A stretch of 64,000 bases of DNA. Origin: a virus. The first letter of the stretch is position 1, and each line of letters begins with the position of its first letter. The stretch lies in the IMG/VR virus record IMGVR_UViG_3300023184_000042, positions 62,001-126,000 of that record. One strand, 5' to 3'. Below are positions 9,739 to 18,031 of this stretch, one piece after another. The notes beneath the pieces were generated by a model, which did not search any database, had not been told where the DNA came from, and worked only from the letters and a program-made list of their open reading frames with translations. The position numbers and the translations under genes were made by a program.

Positions 9739-10683
9739 ATGGTAAATACAAAGTTAATTCATTTAATAGATTCGGTTTTAGGAAAGGGTAAAGTTACTAA
9801 TAAAGGTAACCAAGCTCACTCCTGCCCGTTTTGTCACTCTACTAGACGTAAATTAGAAGTGCAGACAGTAACTAATGATAAAGGAGAAAATCCATGGCAT
9901 TGTTGGGTTTGCAATAAGTCTGGAAAAAAGATATCTACACTGTTTAAAGCGCTAAATGTAAGCAGAGATAAAATAGCAGAATTATATAAGTTACTTAACA
10001 CCCAACCCAAATATAGCTCATCTACAAACTCCGCTTATACAGCATCTACGACGGCCCTAGACCTGCCTAAAGAGTATATTCCATTATATAAACATTCTGA
10101 GACAACCGAGTACAAAAATGCTATTCATTACTTAAGATCAAAGCGAAAAATAACTTTATCTGAAATAGTAAAATATGGCATAGGTTATTGTGAGTCAGGA
10201 GAATATGCTAAAAAGATAATCATTCCTTCTTACAACACTGAAGGCAAATTAAATTATTTTGTGGGAAGAGCTTATTATGATGTAGACTTTAAACACAAAA
10301 ATCCAGACGTATCTAAAGATTGTGTTGGATTTGAATTGTTTATAAATTGGGCACTTCCTTTAGTTTTAGTAGAAGGCTCGTTTGATGCTATTGCAGTTAG
10401 AAGAAATGCAATACCATTATTTGGAAAGACGATATCAGAAGACTTACGTAAGAAAATTATTGAAAATAAAGTAAGTCAATTGTATATTTGTTTAGATAAA
10501 GATGCTCAAAAGCAAGCATTGCAGCATGCAGAATATTTCATGAATAATGGAGTTCAAGTTTATTTTGTAGATTTGCAAGAAAAAGATCCTGCTGAAATAG
10601 GATTTGAAAAAATGTGTAGTTTAATAAAACAAACGCCTCCATTAACCTTTGAAAAATTCATTGAATATAAATTATTCGGATAA
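9739..10683 (+). CDS. T4 gp61-like DNA primase
   Basis: 314 residues from the ATG at 9739; a TTG three bases earlier is less likely as start. The N-terminal zinc finger is C29-P-F-C32 and C55-W-V-C58, the CHC2-type binding site that reads template DNA. A TOPRIM-like catalytic region follows: 'LVLVEGSFDAIAV' with E212, 'YICLDKDA' with D253 and D255, and a downstream 'DPAEIG'. Length and order resemble T4 gp61 (342 residues), which synthesises RNA primers with the gp41 helicase. No helicase is in the window. The stop codon abuts the ATG of the nuclease-ATPase gene, so the two are probably translationally coupled. Confidence 0.85.
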   Translation: MVNTKLIHLIDSVLGKGKVTNKGNQAHSCPFCHSTRRKLEVQTVTNDKGENPWHCWVCNKSGKKISTLFKALNVSRDKIAELYKLLNTQPKYSSSTNSAYTASTTALDLPKEYIPLYKHSETTEYKNAIHYLRSKRKITLSEIVKYGIGYCESGEYAKKIIIPSYNTEGKLNYFVGRAYYDVDFKHKNPDVSKDCVGFELFINWALPLVLVEGSFDAIAVRRNAIPLFGKTISEDLRKKIIENKVSQLYICLDKDAQKQALQHAEYFMNNGVQVYFVDLQEKDPAEIGFEKMCSLIKQTPPLTFEKFIEYKLFG

Positions 10684-13600
10684 ATGTATATAGAAAATTT
10701 AGTTACCAACATAGATAAGATAGATAAAATATATCACATAGCTGATATTCACATTAGAAATCTTAAACGGCATGAAGAATATCTTACGGTATTTAATAGA
10801 ACTGTAGATAAAATTAAAAAAACAATAGGTCCAAATGATATTATCTTTTTAGGAGGAGATATTGTACACGCAAAAACGGATATGACGCCTGAATTAGTTC
10901 AATCAGTTCAAGAATTTCTTAAGATGTTTGCTGATTTAGCTCCTACAATATTAATTACAGGAAACCACGATTGTAATCTAAATAATAAATCTAGATTAGA
11001 TGCTCTTACTCCTATCGTAAATGCACTTAATCATCCTAATTTATATTATTTAAAAGAGTCTGGAGTTTACAAATTAGCTGATAAACATTTTACAGTAATG
11101 TCAGTTTTTGATAAACCTAAAGATTTTATTAAATCAGATGAATTTGAAGGAGATTTTAAAATTGCATTACATCACGGAGCAGTAAATAACGCTTTAACTG
11201 ATATAGGATTTAGATTGGTAAATGATCATGTTGATATTGATACATTTAAAGGGTATGATTTAACACTTTTAGGAGATATTCATAAACCTAATCAGTACTT
11301 AAACGAAGAAAAAACTATTGCATATCCAGGTTCACTTATTCAACAAAATTATGCAGAAGCTTTAATTCATGGAATGTTAGTTTGGGATACGAATACATCT
11401 CAAGCAGAATTTATGGAAATTGAAAATGATATGTGCTATTATACTTTAGAAGTTAATGATAGTAAATACGATCCAATTCCAAATGAATTGTCAGACAAAT
11501 TAATTAGATTAAGAATCAAGTCTCAAAACACAGAATCTGCAGATTTAAAATCTATAATAGGAAGTATAAAATCTAAATTCAATGTAGAAGAATATACAGT
11601 ACAAAAAATTAATGATTTAACTCAAAACAAATCTAGGGTACAAAAAATTAATATTGGAGATGTAAGAGATGTAGAGTATCAAAATACGTTAATTACTAAA
11701 TATTTAGAAAATAAATTTACTTTAGAAGATGATGTGTTAGACGGCGTTCGTCATGTTAATAGAACTGTAAATTCAGGATTGCCTACATTAGAAATAAATC
11801 GAAATGTATCTTGGATTCCAAAAAGCTTTGAGTTTGCTAATATGTTTAGCTACGGAAAAGGAAACTCTATAGATTTTACTAACATGAAAGGAGTGTATGG
11901 ATTATTTGCTCCAAACGCAGCAGGTAAATCTACGCTATTAGATGCAATTACATATTGTATATTTGACAAATGTGGAAGAACCTCAAAAGCAGTTGCTGTT
12001 CTAAATAATAGATCTGCTTCATTTACATGTAAATTCAATTTTGAATTAGATGGTAAAAATTACTTTATTGAAAAAATAGGAACAAGAGGAAGAGGTAATC
12101 ACGTACGAGTTGATGTTAATTTTTACTCCGTGGATGATTTAGGTCAAATAACTTCATTAAATGGAAAAGAAAGAAGTGAAACAAACGATCATATTCGAGG
12201 TCTATTAGGAACCTATGAAGATTTTGTGCTAACTGCATTGTCAGTACAGAATAACAATTCAGGGTTTATTGATATGGCTCAAAAAGATAGAAAAGATTTG
12301 CTAGCTCAATTTTTGGATATTAATATCTTTGAAGATTTATATAGAATTGCTAACGATGACATTAAAGAAGTTGCTACGTTAGTAAAGGAATATCAGCGTC
12401 AAGACTTTGGTTCGCAGCTAGCACAAGCAGTTAATGACATTGAGGCATACACAAAAGAGCATAAAGATTATCAAATAGACAAAAGTGAATTAGAAAATAA
12501 AATAGATACGCTAAATCAAGAAATTCTATCTTTAACTTCTAATTTAGTTCCTGTTGATACTTCAATTACAAACAAAGATAGATTAGATGAATTAAAAGAT
12601 CAAGCTATTTTATTTTTAAGTCAATTAGAAAAAAGCGAATCGGATAAGTTAGGTGAATTAAAAGTATATAAAGAATCTTTAGATGAATTGAAAGAAAGTA
12701 TAAAAGCGTTTAACATCAATGAAATTCAAGCTCGAATTGATGTTCTTGACGGATTACATACCACTGAAAAGAATTTATATGGTCAGGTAGCAAAACTTAA
12801 AGCTGAAGTCAGTAATAAGTTAGACAAAATGAAAAAACTTGATGATTTAAAATATGATGAGAATTGTTCTTTTTGTATGGATAATGTATTTGTTAAAGAT
12901 GCTATTGCTACAAAAGCTTCAATTGAAGAAGATAAAAAACATGCTCAAACTATAGTAGATAATTTACAAATTATCAAAGATAAAATAACTCAACTAAAAC
13001 CTTCTATACAAGAAAAAGAAGATTATAACAAATTAAATCAAGATATTCACAAAAAATCATCTTTGAAATCTTCAATTGAATCTGAATTGCATCAAATTGC
13101 AACTAAACATCATCAAGGTGTTTCTAAATTAAGAGAAGTTGAAACTAAAATTGCAGAATATTTCAAACAGGAAGAAGTTATCAAAGAAAACATGATTATA
13201 AATAGTCAGATAGATTCTTTGAATAAAAAAGTAACTGATTTAAAAGATGAATTAAGTATACTTAATGATGATATTTTAACCTGTCATTCAAAATTATTAC
13301 TATCTGACAAATTAAAAGAAAAAGCTGAAGAGTCTATTTCTAAATTAAAAGACTTAGCACAGCAGTATAAATTTTATCAATACTACTTAGAGGCTGTTAA
13401 TCGAGATGGAATACCTTACGATTTAATTACTTCAGCAGTTCCATATATTGAGCAAGAAATAAATAATATCTTAAGTCAATTAGTTGAATTTAATTTGATG
13501 CTTGAAATGGATGGTAAAAATATTAATTGTTATATTGTGTATGATGATGATAATTTCTGGCCAATAGAATTAACTTCTGGAATGGAAAAGTTTGTTTCTT

Positions 13601-13848
13601 CATTAGCAATTAGAACTGCATTGATAAATGTATCTTCATTGCCTAGACCAAACTTCTTAGCTATTGATGAAGGGTTTGGTGTTCTAGATTCAGAAAACTT
13701 AAATTCAATGTTCAACATGTTTGATTATTTAAAAACTCAATTTTCATTTATGTTAGTAATATCACATATTGATTCAATGAGAGATGTAGTAGACAAATTA
13801 ATTGAAATAACAAAAACCAACGGATCTTCAAAGATCTATTACATTTAG
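10684..13848 (+). CDS. Single-chain Mre11/SbcD-Rad50/SbcC (gp47-gp46) fusion
   Basis: 1054 residues in one uninterrupted frame. Residues 1-~380 are a metallophosphoesterase of the SbcD/Mre11/gp47 type: D21-x-H23, GGD59, GNH95D, 'LHHGAVN' and 'LLGDIH' supply the metal ligands. Residues ~385-1054 are an SbcC/Rad50/gp46-type ATPase: Walker A 'APNAAGKST' near 407-416, a long coiled coil with a zinc-hook C-S-F-C near 728-731, a signature 'LTSGMEKFVSSLA' and Walker B 'FLAIDEGFGVLD' near 991-1002. In T4 and in bacteria the two parts are separate subunits that together process DNA ends. Here they are fused in nuclease-ATPase order, with no internal stop or obvious restart. Confidence 0.9.
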   Translation: MYIENLVTNIDKIDKIYHIADIHIRNLKRHEEYLTVFNRTVDKIKKTIGPNDIIFLGGDIVHAKTDMTPELVQSVQEFLKMFADLAPTILITGNHDCNLNNKSRLDALTPIVNALNHPNLYYLKESGVYKLADKHFTVMSVFDKPKDFIKSDEFEGDFKIALHHGAVNNALTDIGFRLVNDHVDIDTFKGYDLTLLGDIHKPNQYLNEEKTIAYPGSLIQQNYAEALIHGMLVWDTNTSQAEFMEIENDMCYYTLEVNDSKYDPIPNELSDKLIRLRIKSQNTESADLKSIIGSIKSKFNVEEYTVQKINDLTQNKSRVQKINIGDVRDVEYQNTLITKYLENKFTLEDDVLDGVRHVNRTVNSGLPTLEINRNVSWIPKSFEFANMFSYGKGNSIDFTNMKGVYGLFAPNAAGKSTLLDAITYCIFDKCGRTSKAVAVLNNRSASFTCKFNFELDGKNYFIEKIGTRGRGNHVRVDVNFYSVDDLGQITSLNGKERSETNDHIRGLLGTYEDFVLTALSVQNNNSGFIDMAQKDRKDLLAQFLDINIFEDLYRIANDDIKEVATLVKEYQRQDFGSQLAQAVNDIEAYTKEHKDYQIDKSELENKIDTLNQEILSLTSNLVPVDTSITNKDRLDELKDQAILFLSQLEKSESDKLGELKVYKESLDELKESIKAFNINEIQARIDVLDGLHTTEKNLYGQVAKLKAEVSNKLDKMKKLDDLKYDENCSFCMDNVFVKDAIATKASIEEDKKHAQTIVDNLQIIKDKITQLKPSIQEKEDYNKLNQDIHKKSSLKSSIESELHQIATKHHQGVSKLREVETKIAEYFKQEEVIKENMIINSQIDSLNKKVTDLKDELSILNDDILTCHSKLLLSDKLKEKAEESISKLKDLAQQYKFYQYYLEAVNRDGIPYDLITSAVPYIEQEINNILSQLVEFNLMLEMDGKNINCYIVYDDDNFWPIELTSGMEKFVSSLAIRTALINVSSLPRPNFLAIDEGFGVLDSENLNSMFNMFDYLKTQFSFMLVISHIDSMRDVVDKLIEITKTNGSSKIYYI

Positions 13849-13884
13849 ATATTTATTTAAAATAGATATTTAATAAAATGTAAT
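13838..13884 (+). promoter_or_regulatory. Inverted repeat around promoter and start codon
   Basis: ATTACATTT (13838-13846) and AAATGTAAT (13876-13884) form a 9-bp perfect inverted repeat. The promoter core lies in the 29-nt loop, and the first two bases of the ATG at 13883 lie in the 3' arm. Confidence 0.35.
13849..13863 (+). promoter_or_regulatory. Putative late promoter element
   Basis: ATATTTATTTAAAAT, preceded by G; starts 34 nt before the ATG at 13883. A near copy, ATATTTAA, follows at 13866. Confidence 0.55.
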
Positions 13885-16800
13885 GGCTAAAAAAGAAATA
13901 TTTTACCAAGGGTTAGACGCAATTCCAGTTATAATTGAAGATACTTCATTAACTTCTCCTGATTATTTTAGAGTTACAGACCTACCTACACAATTAAATG
14001 CAGGTACTAATGTGTTTAAATTTAAAGGAAATGTATCTTTATTTCCTGAAAATTCTGCTGTCTATATAGAAATATTAGATGCAAATGGATTACCTGTTTA
14101 TTATGAAGTAGGTATTGATTTAGAATCTCAAGAACAGTTAGCAATTGTTACAGTATTTATAAATCAAGATACTACACCAGGAAATGGAAGTATAATAATT
14201 TGTAGTACATTAAATCAATCTGCTGAAGGTCAAATTTTAGACCCATCTGAAATCAATTTAAGATGGCAAGTTCCAATATATATTGATATATCTAAAAGGA
14301 ATGACGGCGAAATAATATTCAGTGAAATTCCAACTGTAACTGTATCTAGTAATTATAGTCAAGTTTCTGAAATTGAATATAGAGATTTAACTTATAACGG
14401 TAGTTTAGCATCATTAAGAAGTAAAGAGCAAACTCAAACCGTAAAAATGCAGTATGGTGTTGGTAACGCAGCTACGTATTATTATAACAATGATACTCCA
14501 ATGCTTGTACTTAACAATGACAAAGGCCCGTTTGTATTAAATGAGCCAAATAGAGGATTCGTAACTTCTTCTTTAGCTGCTGTCATTAACGTGTCTTCAA
14601 GCTACATAGTCAGTTTAACGCCTAGCACAGCGAGTGTTGATGTAATACCACAGCAAGTATCTTCAAGTGTTATTTCATTTACTGGGTCTGCTATATTTGC
14701 TCAATCATATGCAACTCCTGGAACAGGTAGTCACATAGCTATTTTAAAAGATCCAATGTCATTTGCTATTAATAATAGTAATGACAGATATTATCCTAGC
14801 TCTGCTACAATTAGTAATTTACATGTAACGTATACATTATCTAAAAAAGCTGATAATATATATACATTTGAAAATAAAACTCAAAATACATACAATTCAG
14901 TTAATGTTAATTTTTCTAAATTAACGCCATTAGTAGGTACAGTAGCCAAGATAAGATCTTATTATAAATCTTCAGGTGTAGGTGAATATATGTTATTAAA
15001 TGAAACTGATATCACTCAATATGATACGGAATTCGGATTTAATACAGGTTCATTATCAGCTACATTTGCATTACCAACTACACATAAAGGAGAGAAAATA
15101 GATTTTAAATTTGAATTTATATCTCCTACAGGATTTGTTTCAAAGCAATATGCTGAAATAAAAAATACTACATTTACAGGAGGAAATAGTTATATTGCCG
15201 GCGATGATAATTTAATTACAGGCTCTTTATATGTTGCTGGTTCAACAGGATCTGGAGTTCATATTTCTGGAAAAGGTAATGCTGCTATGATTCGCAGCAT
15301 AGGGTATGAAGGATTTGCAAAAGCAGTTGCAGGTACAGGAAGAGGTGGATTCGTAATTTATTCAGGTTCAGTTCAGCCTATATTAAACGCTTCTGAAAAT
15401 TATTCAGGAGTAGGAATTGAATTGTTTGCAAATACTTCATCATATTTCAAATACACAACTTCAGGTTCAGGATTGTTAGATATTAGAACAGATAAATTCT
15501 TTTTAGGTAGCACTAATCAATTTATTTCCGGAGCAAATGGTAATATTGAAATTTCATCTTCAAATTTTCATTTAGATGCAAATGGAAATGTTAATATGTC
15601 TGGAGATATCAATGCAGTAAATGGTATATTTGAAAATGTATCTATTATTGGGCAAGTGCCTTCAAGCTCTATTGCATCATCTATAAGTAAACAATGGTTA
15701 TTAGAATCATGGGTCACGTCATCTAGCGACAGATTCAATATTCAATTTGCAATTACTTCATCTGGTAAGCCATATAGTTTTACTGCAGGAGGCACATTTA
15801 AAACTGGAATGTTAACATGGACAGCATCTATAGAATCAGGTTCAAAAAATACTTATATAGGATCTTTAGATTCTTCTAAAGTATATGATCCATTTCCTAA
15901 ATCAAGTTATTTGATTGGAGGAAATCCAGATTTAGTAACCCTTGAACCTTATACATCAGCTTCTGTACATGTAAAAAATACATATCCATATTCAGCTTCA
16001 TTCACTTCAATGCTAAATTTTGGATTTACTGGGTCTGCATATAAAGGAGGATATGGGTTTGACTGTAAACCAACACCTCCAACTGGATTTAAAAAATGGG
16101 CCGAAGTTCATGGAACTTATAACTTAAGTTCATATAATGGTATTGGAATGGAAACGACTTCAAGCACCAGCCATAGTATTGTTAATAATCCATTTTATCC
16201 AAATATAGGTACTGCGGATGGTATAGTATTCCCAACCCCACGCGTTAGTTACATACCAAGCTCTTCTTTATATTCTGAATCCAGTTTGCCGTCTTATTTC
16301 AATTCCGGTAGTAGAAATGCAGGAAGAATTCAAACAGATGATGCAGTATATGACGGTGCATATACTTTTTGTATAACTAGCGAAATTATAACTTTAGATT
16401 CGTCATTAATAGGATTAGATTCATATGGAAGATTAATTAATGAACCGCTAGGTATTCAATTTGCTGCTAAATATTGTGCGTTAAGCACATATACAAAACT
16501 ATGGGGAGGATATGTAAGACCTGGAGGTGACCCTTCCTCCTATTCCACCACCAGTAAAACCAGCGGAGCTAGTTATAGACCTATAGGAGCTACATGGCCT
16601 GAATATTGGAAGCGAGATATTAGATGTGAATTAATTGGAATTGACCCAGTCGACGCATCTGAAAGTGTAATACTATCACAAACTCAATCTACAACGGGTA
16701 CCATTAATTGGTCTATGTTTAATATACCTTTATCATTAGCTTTAACAACAGAGACTGAAGATGATATTGGGTCTCAAGTTATTTATAATAAATTTAGAAT

Positions 16801-17980
16801 TAAATTATCTTGGAGAAAAGGATGGAGAGCAGATACAGAAGATGACAAAACTTCAGGGCTTATAAGATTTTCTGAAATTAGAGTAATTAATTATCCATCA
16901 TCTGAAGGGCTGCATGTACCAACTTTACAATTAGAAGACAGTGCATTTTTATCGGATAAACATTCTACGCAACATTACGGAAATTTTAAGCCATCAGAAT
17001 TAAATGCATATGATTTAGGAAGTGATTTACTTAGTTGGAAAGATATATATACTTCAGGAGTAATTCAAATATCAAATAAGTTTGATCAAATTAAAGTTGG
17101 AAATAAAGCAGGTTACGGAAATGATGGAGAAAATTCAACATTTATAGGCTTTTATGCGGGAGCTAATTCGTATGCTAATGATAATTCTATATTAATAGGA
17201 AATGAAGCTGGTAGATATGCTAACAGTTCCGCTTCAGATGTAGTGTATATAGGAAAGGCAGCTGGTAAATACGCTTCTGACACTTCAGCTTCTATTTTTA
17301 TTGGAACTGAAGCTGGAAATAATTCTGAATACGGAGCTTCATTTTCTGAGTATAGTGTTGCAATTGGGGAACAGGCAGGTAAATTTGCATTTAATGCACC
17401 ACAATCTATTATGATAGGAAGCTCTGCTGGATTCAGTGCTAGTATGGCAAGTAATTCAGTTATAATAGGAACCAAAGCTGGGTATGCTGCGGATACAGCT
17501 CAATATTCTATATTATTAGGTTATCGATCTGGTTATGCTATGACTACCGCTAATTCTATTGGATATAATAATATAATCATAGGAAATAATATTTCGCTAC
17601 CAAGTTCAACAAATAACTCATTGAATATTGGAGGAGTGTTATTTGGAACTGGATTATATGACGATTCAGCCAATCAGTTTGCCGCTAATCCGCCATTAAC
17701 AGGTTCAGTAGCAAATGGTAAAATAGGTATTAATACACGAAATCCAGCATATAATTTAGATGTTTCTGGTTCAGGAAGATTTACAAATACATTAACTGTA
17801 ACAGGTTCTTTGTCTGTAAAAGATTTATTGATACTTACACCAAGAACAACTACCCCAACAAGTCCAGCAACAGGCTCTCTTATAATGTCTGCTTCGGGCG
17901 CATCTGGAATGTCTTTATTTGCATTTACAGGTAACGGCACAGCTGGAGGCGGCTGGGGACGAGTAGTATTGTCTTCTTAA
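13883..17980 (+). CDS. Large tail fibre/adhesin protein
   Basis: 1365 residues. The N-terminal ~200 residues ('MAKKEIFYQGLDAIPVIIED'; beta-rich) resemble a conserved attachment domain of marine T4-like phage structural proteins. A long Ser/Thr/Gly-rich body with 'TGS' turns follows. Residues ~1084-1224 hold about eight copies of a ~17-residue repeat with I-G-x-x-A-G ('ILIGNEAG', 'VYIGKAAG', 'IMIGSSAG'), which resembles YadA-head-like beta rolls in trimeric adhesins. The C-terminal region has 'IGINTRNPAYNLDVSGSG', common in fibres of phages of Bacteroidota. Likely a trimeric fibre touching the cell surface. It has its own promoter-like element and a hairpin just after the stop. Confidence 0.65.
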   Translation: MAKKEIFYQGLDAIPVIIEDTSLTSPDYFRVTDLPTQLNAGTNVFKFKGNVSLFPENSAVYIEILDANGLPVYYEVGIDLESQEQLAIVTVFINQDTTPGNGSIIICSTLNQSAEGQILDPSEINLRWQVPIYIDISKRNDGEIIFSEIPTVTVSSNYSQVSEIEYRDLTYNGSLASLRSKEQTQTVKMQYGVGNAATYYYNNDTPMLVLNNDKGPFVLNEPNRGFVTSSLAAVINVSSSYIVSLTPSTASVDVIPQQVSSSVISFTGSAIFAQSYATPGTGSHIAILKDPMSFAINNSNDRYYPSSATISNLHVTYTLSKKADNIYTFENKTQNTYNSVNVNFSKLTPLVGTVAKIRSYYKSSGVGEYMLLNETDITQYDTEFGFNTGSLSATFALPTTHKGEKIDFKFEFISPTGFVSKQYAEIKNTTFTGGNSYIAGDDNLITGSLYVAGSTGSGVHISGKGNAAMIRSIGYEGFAKAVAGTGRGGFVIYSGSVQPILNASENYSGVGIELFANTSSYFKYTTSGSGLLDIRTDKFFLGSTNQFISGANGNIEISSSNFHLDANGNVNMSGDINAVNGIFENVSIIGQVPSSSIASSISKQWLLESWVTSSSDRFNIQFAITSSGKPYSFTAGGTFKTGMLTWTASIESGSKNTYIGSLDSSKVYDPFPKSSYLIGGNPDLVTLEPYTSASVHVKNTYPYSASFTSMLNFGFTGSAYKGGYGFDCKPTPPTGFKKWAEVHGTYNLSSYNGIGMETTSSTSHSIVNNPFYPNIGTADGIVFPTPRVSYIPSSSLYSESSLPSYFNSGSRNAGRIQTDDAVYDGAYTFCITSEIITLDSSLIGLDSYGRLINEPLGIQFAAKYCALSTYTKLWGGYVRPGGDPSSYSTTSKTSGASYRPIGATWPEYWKRDIRCELIGIDPVDASESVILSQTQSTTGTINWSMFNIPLSLALTTETEDDIGSQVIYNKFRIKLSWRKGWRADTEDDKTSGLIRFSEIRVINYPSSEGLHVPTLQLEDSAFLSDKHSTQHYGNFKPSELNAYDLGSDLLSWKDIYTSGVIQISNKFDQIKVGNKAGYGNDGENSTFIGFYAGANSYANDNSILIGNEAGRYANSSASDVVYIGKAAGKYASDTSASIFIGTEAGNNSEYGASFSEYSVAIGEQAGKFAFNAPQSIMIGSSAGFSASMASNSVIIGTKAGYAADTAQYSILLGYRSGYAMTTANSIGYNNIIIGNNISLPSSTNNSLNIGGVLFGTGLYDDSANQFAANPPLTGSVANGKIGINTRNPAYNLDVSGSGRFTNTLTVTGSLSVKDLLILTPRTTTPTSPATGSLIMSASGASGMSLFAFTGNGTAGGGWGRVVLSS
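17132..17554 (+). repeat. Coding tandem repeats, ~17-residue I-G-x-x-A-G units
   Basis: About eight imperfect units inside the fibre gene, each with I/L-G-x-x-A/S-G; the repetition is at protein level more than DNA level. Similar units recur in the next two large fibre genes. Confidence 0.6.
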
Positions 17981-17996
17981 ATCATCAAATGATTTT
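17979..17996 (+). terminator. Small hairpin after the fibre gene
   Basis: AAATCAT-CAA-ATGATTT, a 7-bp stem overlapping the end of the stop codon and followed by TCCC. The U-tract is weak, so terminator function is tentative. Confidence 0.35.
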
Positions 17997-18005
17997 CCCT
18001 TTGCG

Positions 18006-18020
18006 ATATTTATTACAAAG
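18006..18020 (+). promoter_or_regulatory. Putative late promoter element
   Basis: ATATTTATTACAAAG, preceded by CG; starts 26 nt before the ATG at 18032. CTTTG (17999-18003) and CAAAG (18016-18020) place it in a 12-nt loop. Confidence 0.5.
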
Positions 18021-18031
18021 AGAAAGATCAA

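Noticed and set aside
17152-17475. Open minus-strand frame inside the fibre repeats (also 17674-17940, 23701-24075, 31052-31468 and others)
   Set aside because: All lie antisense to well-supported genes. Their composition mirrors the repeats or low-complexity sense codons, and none has a promoter element or recognisable motif.
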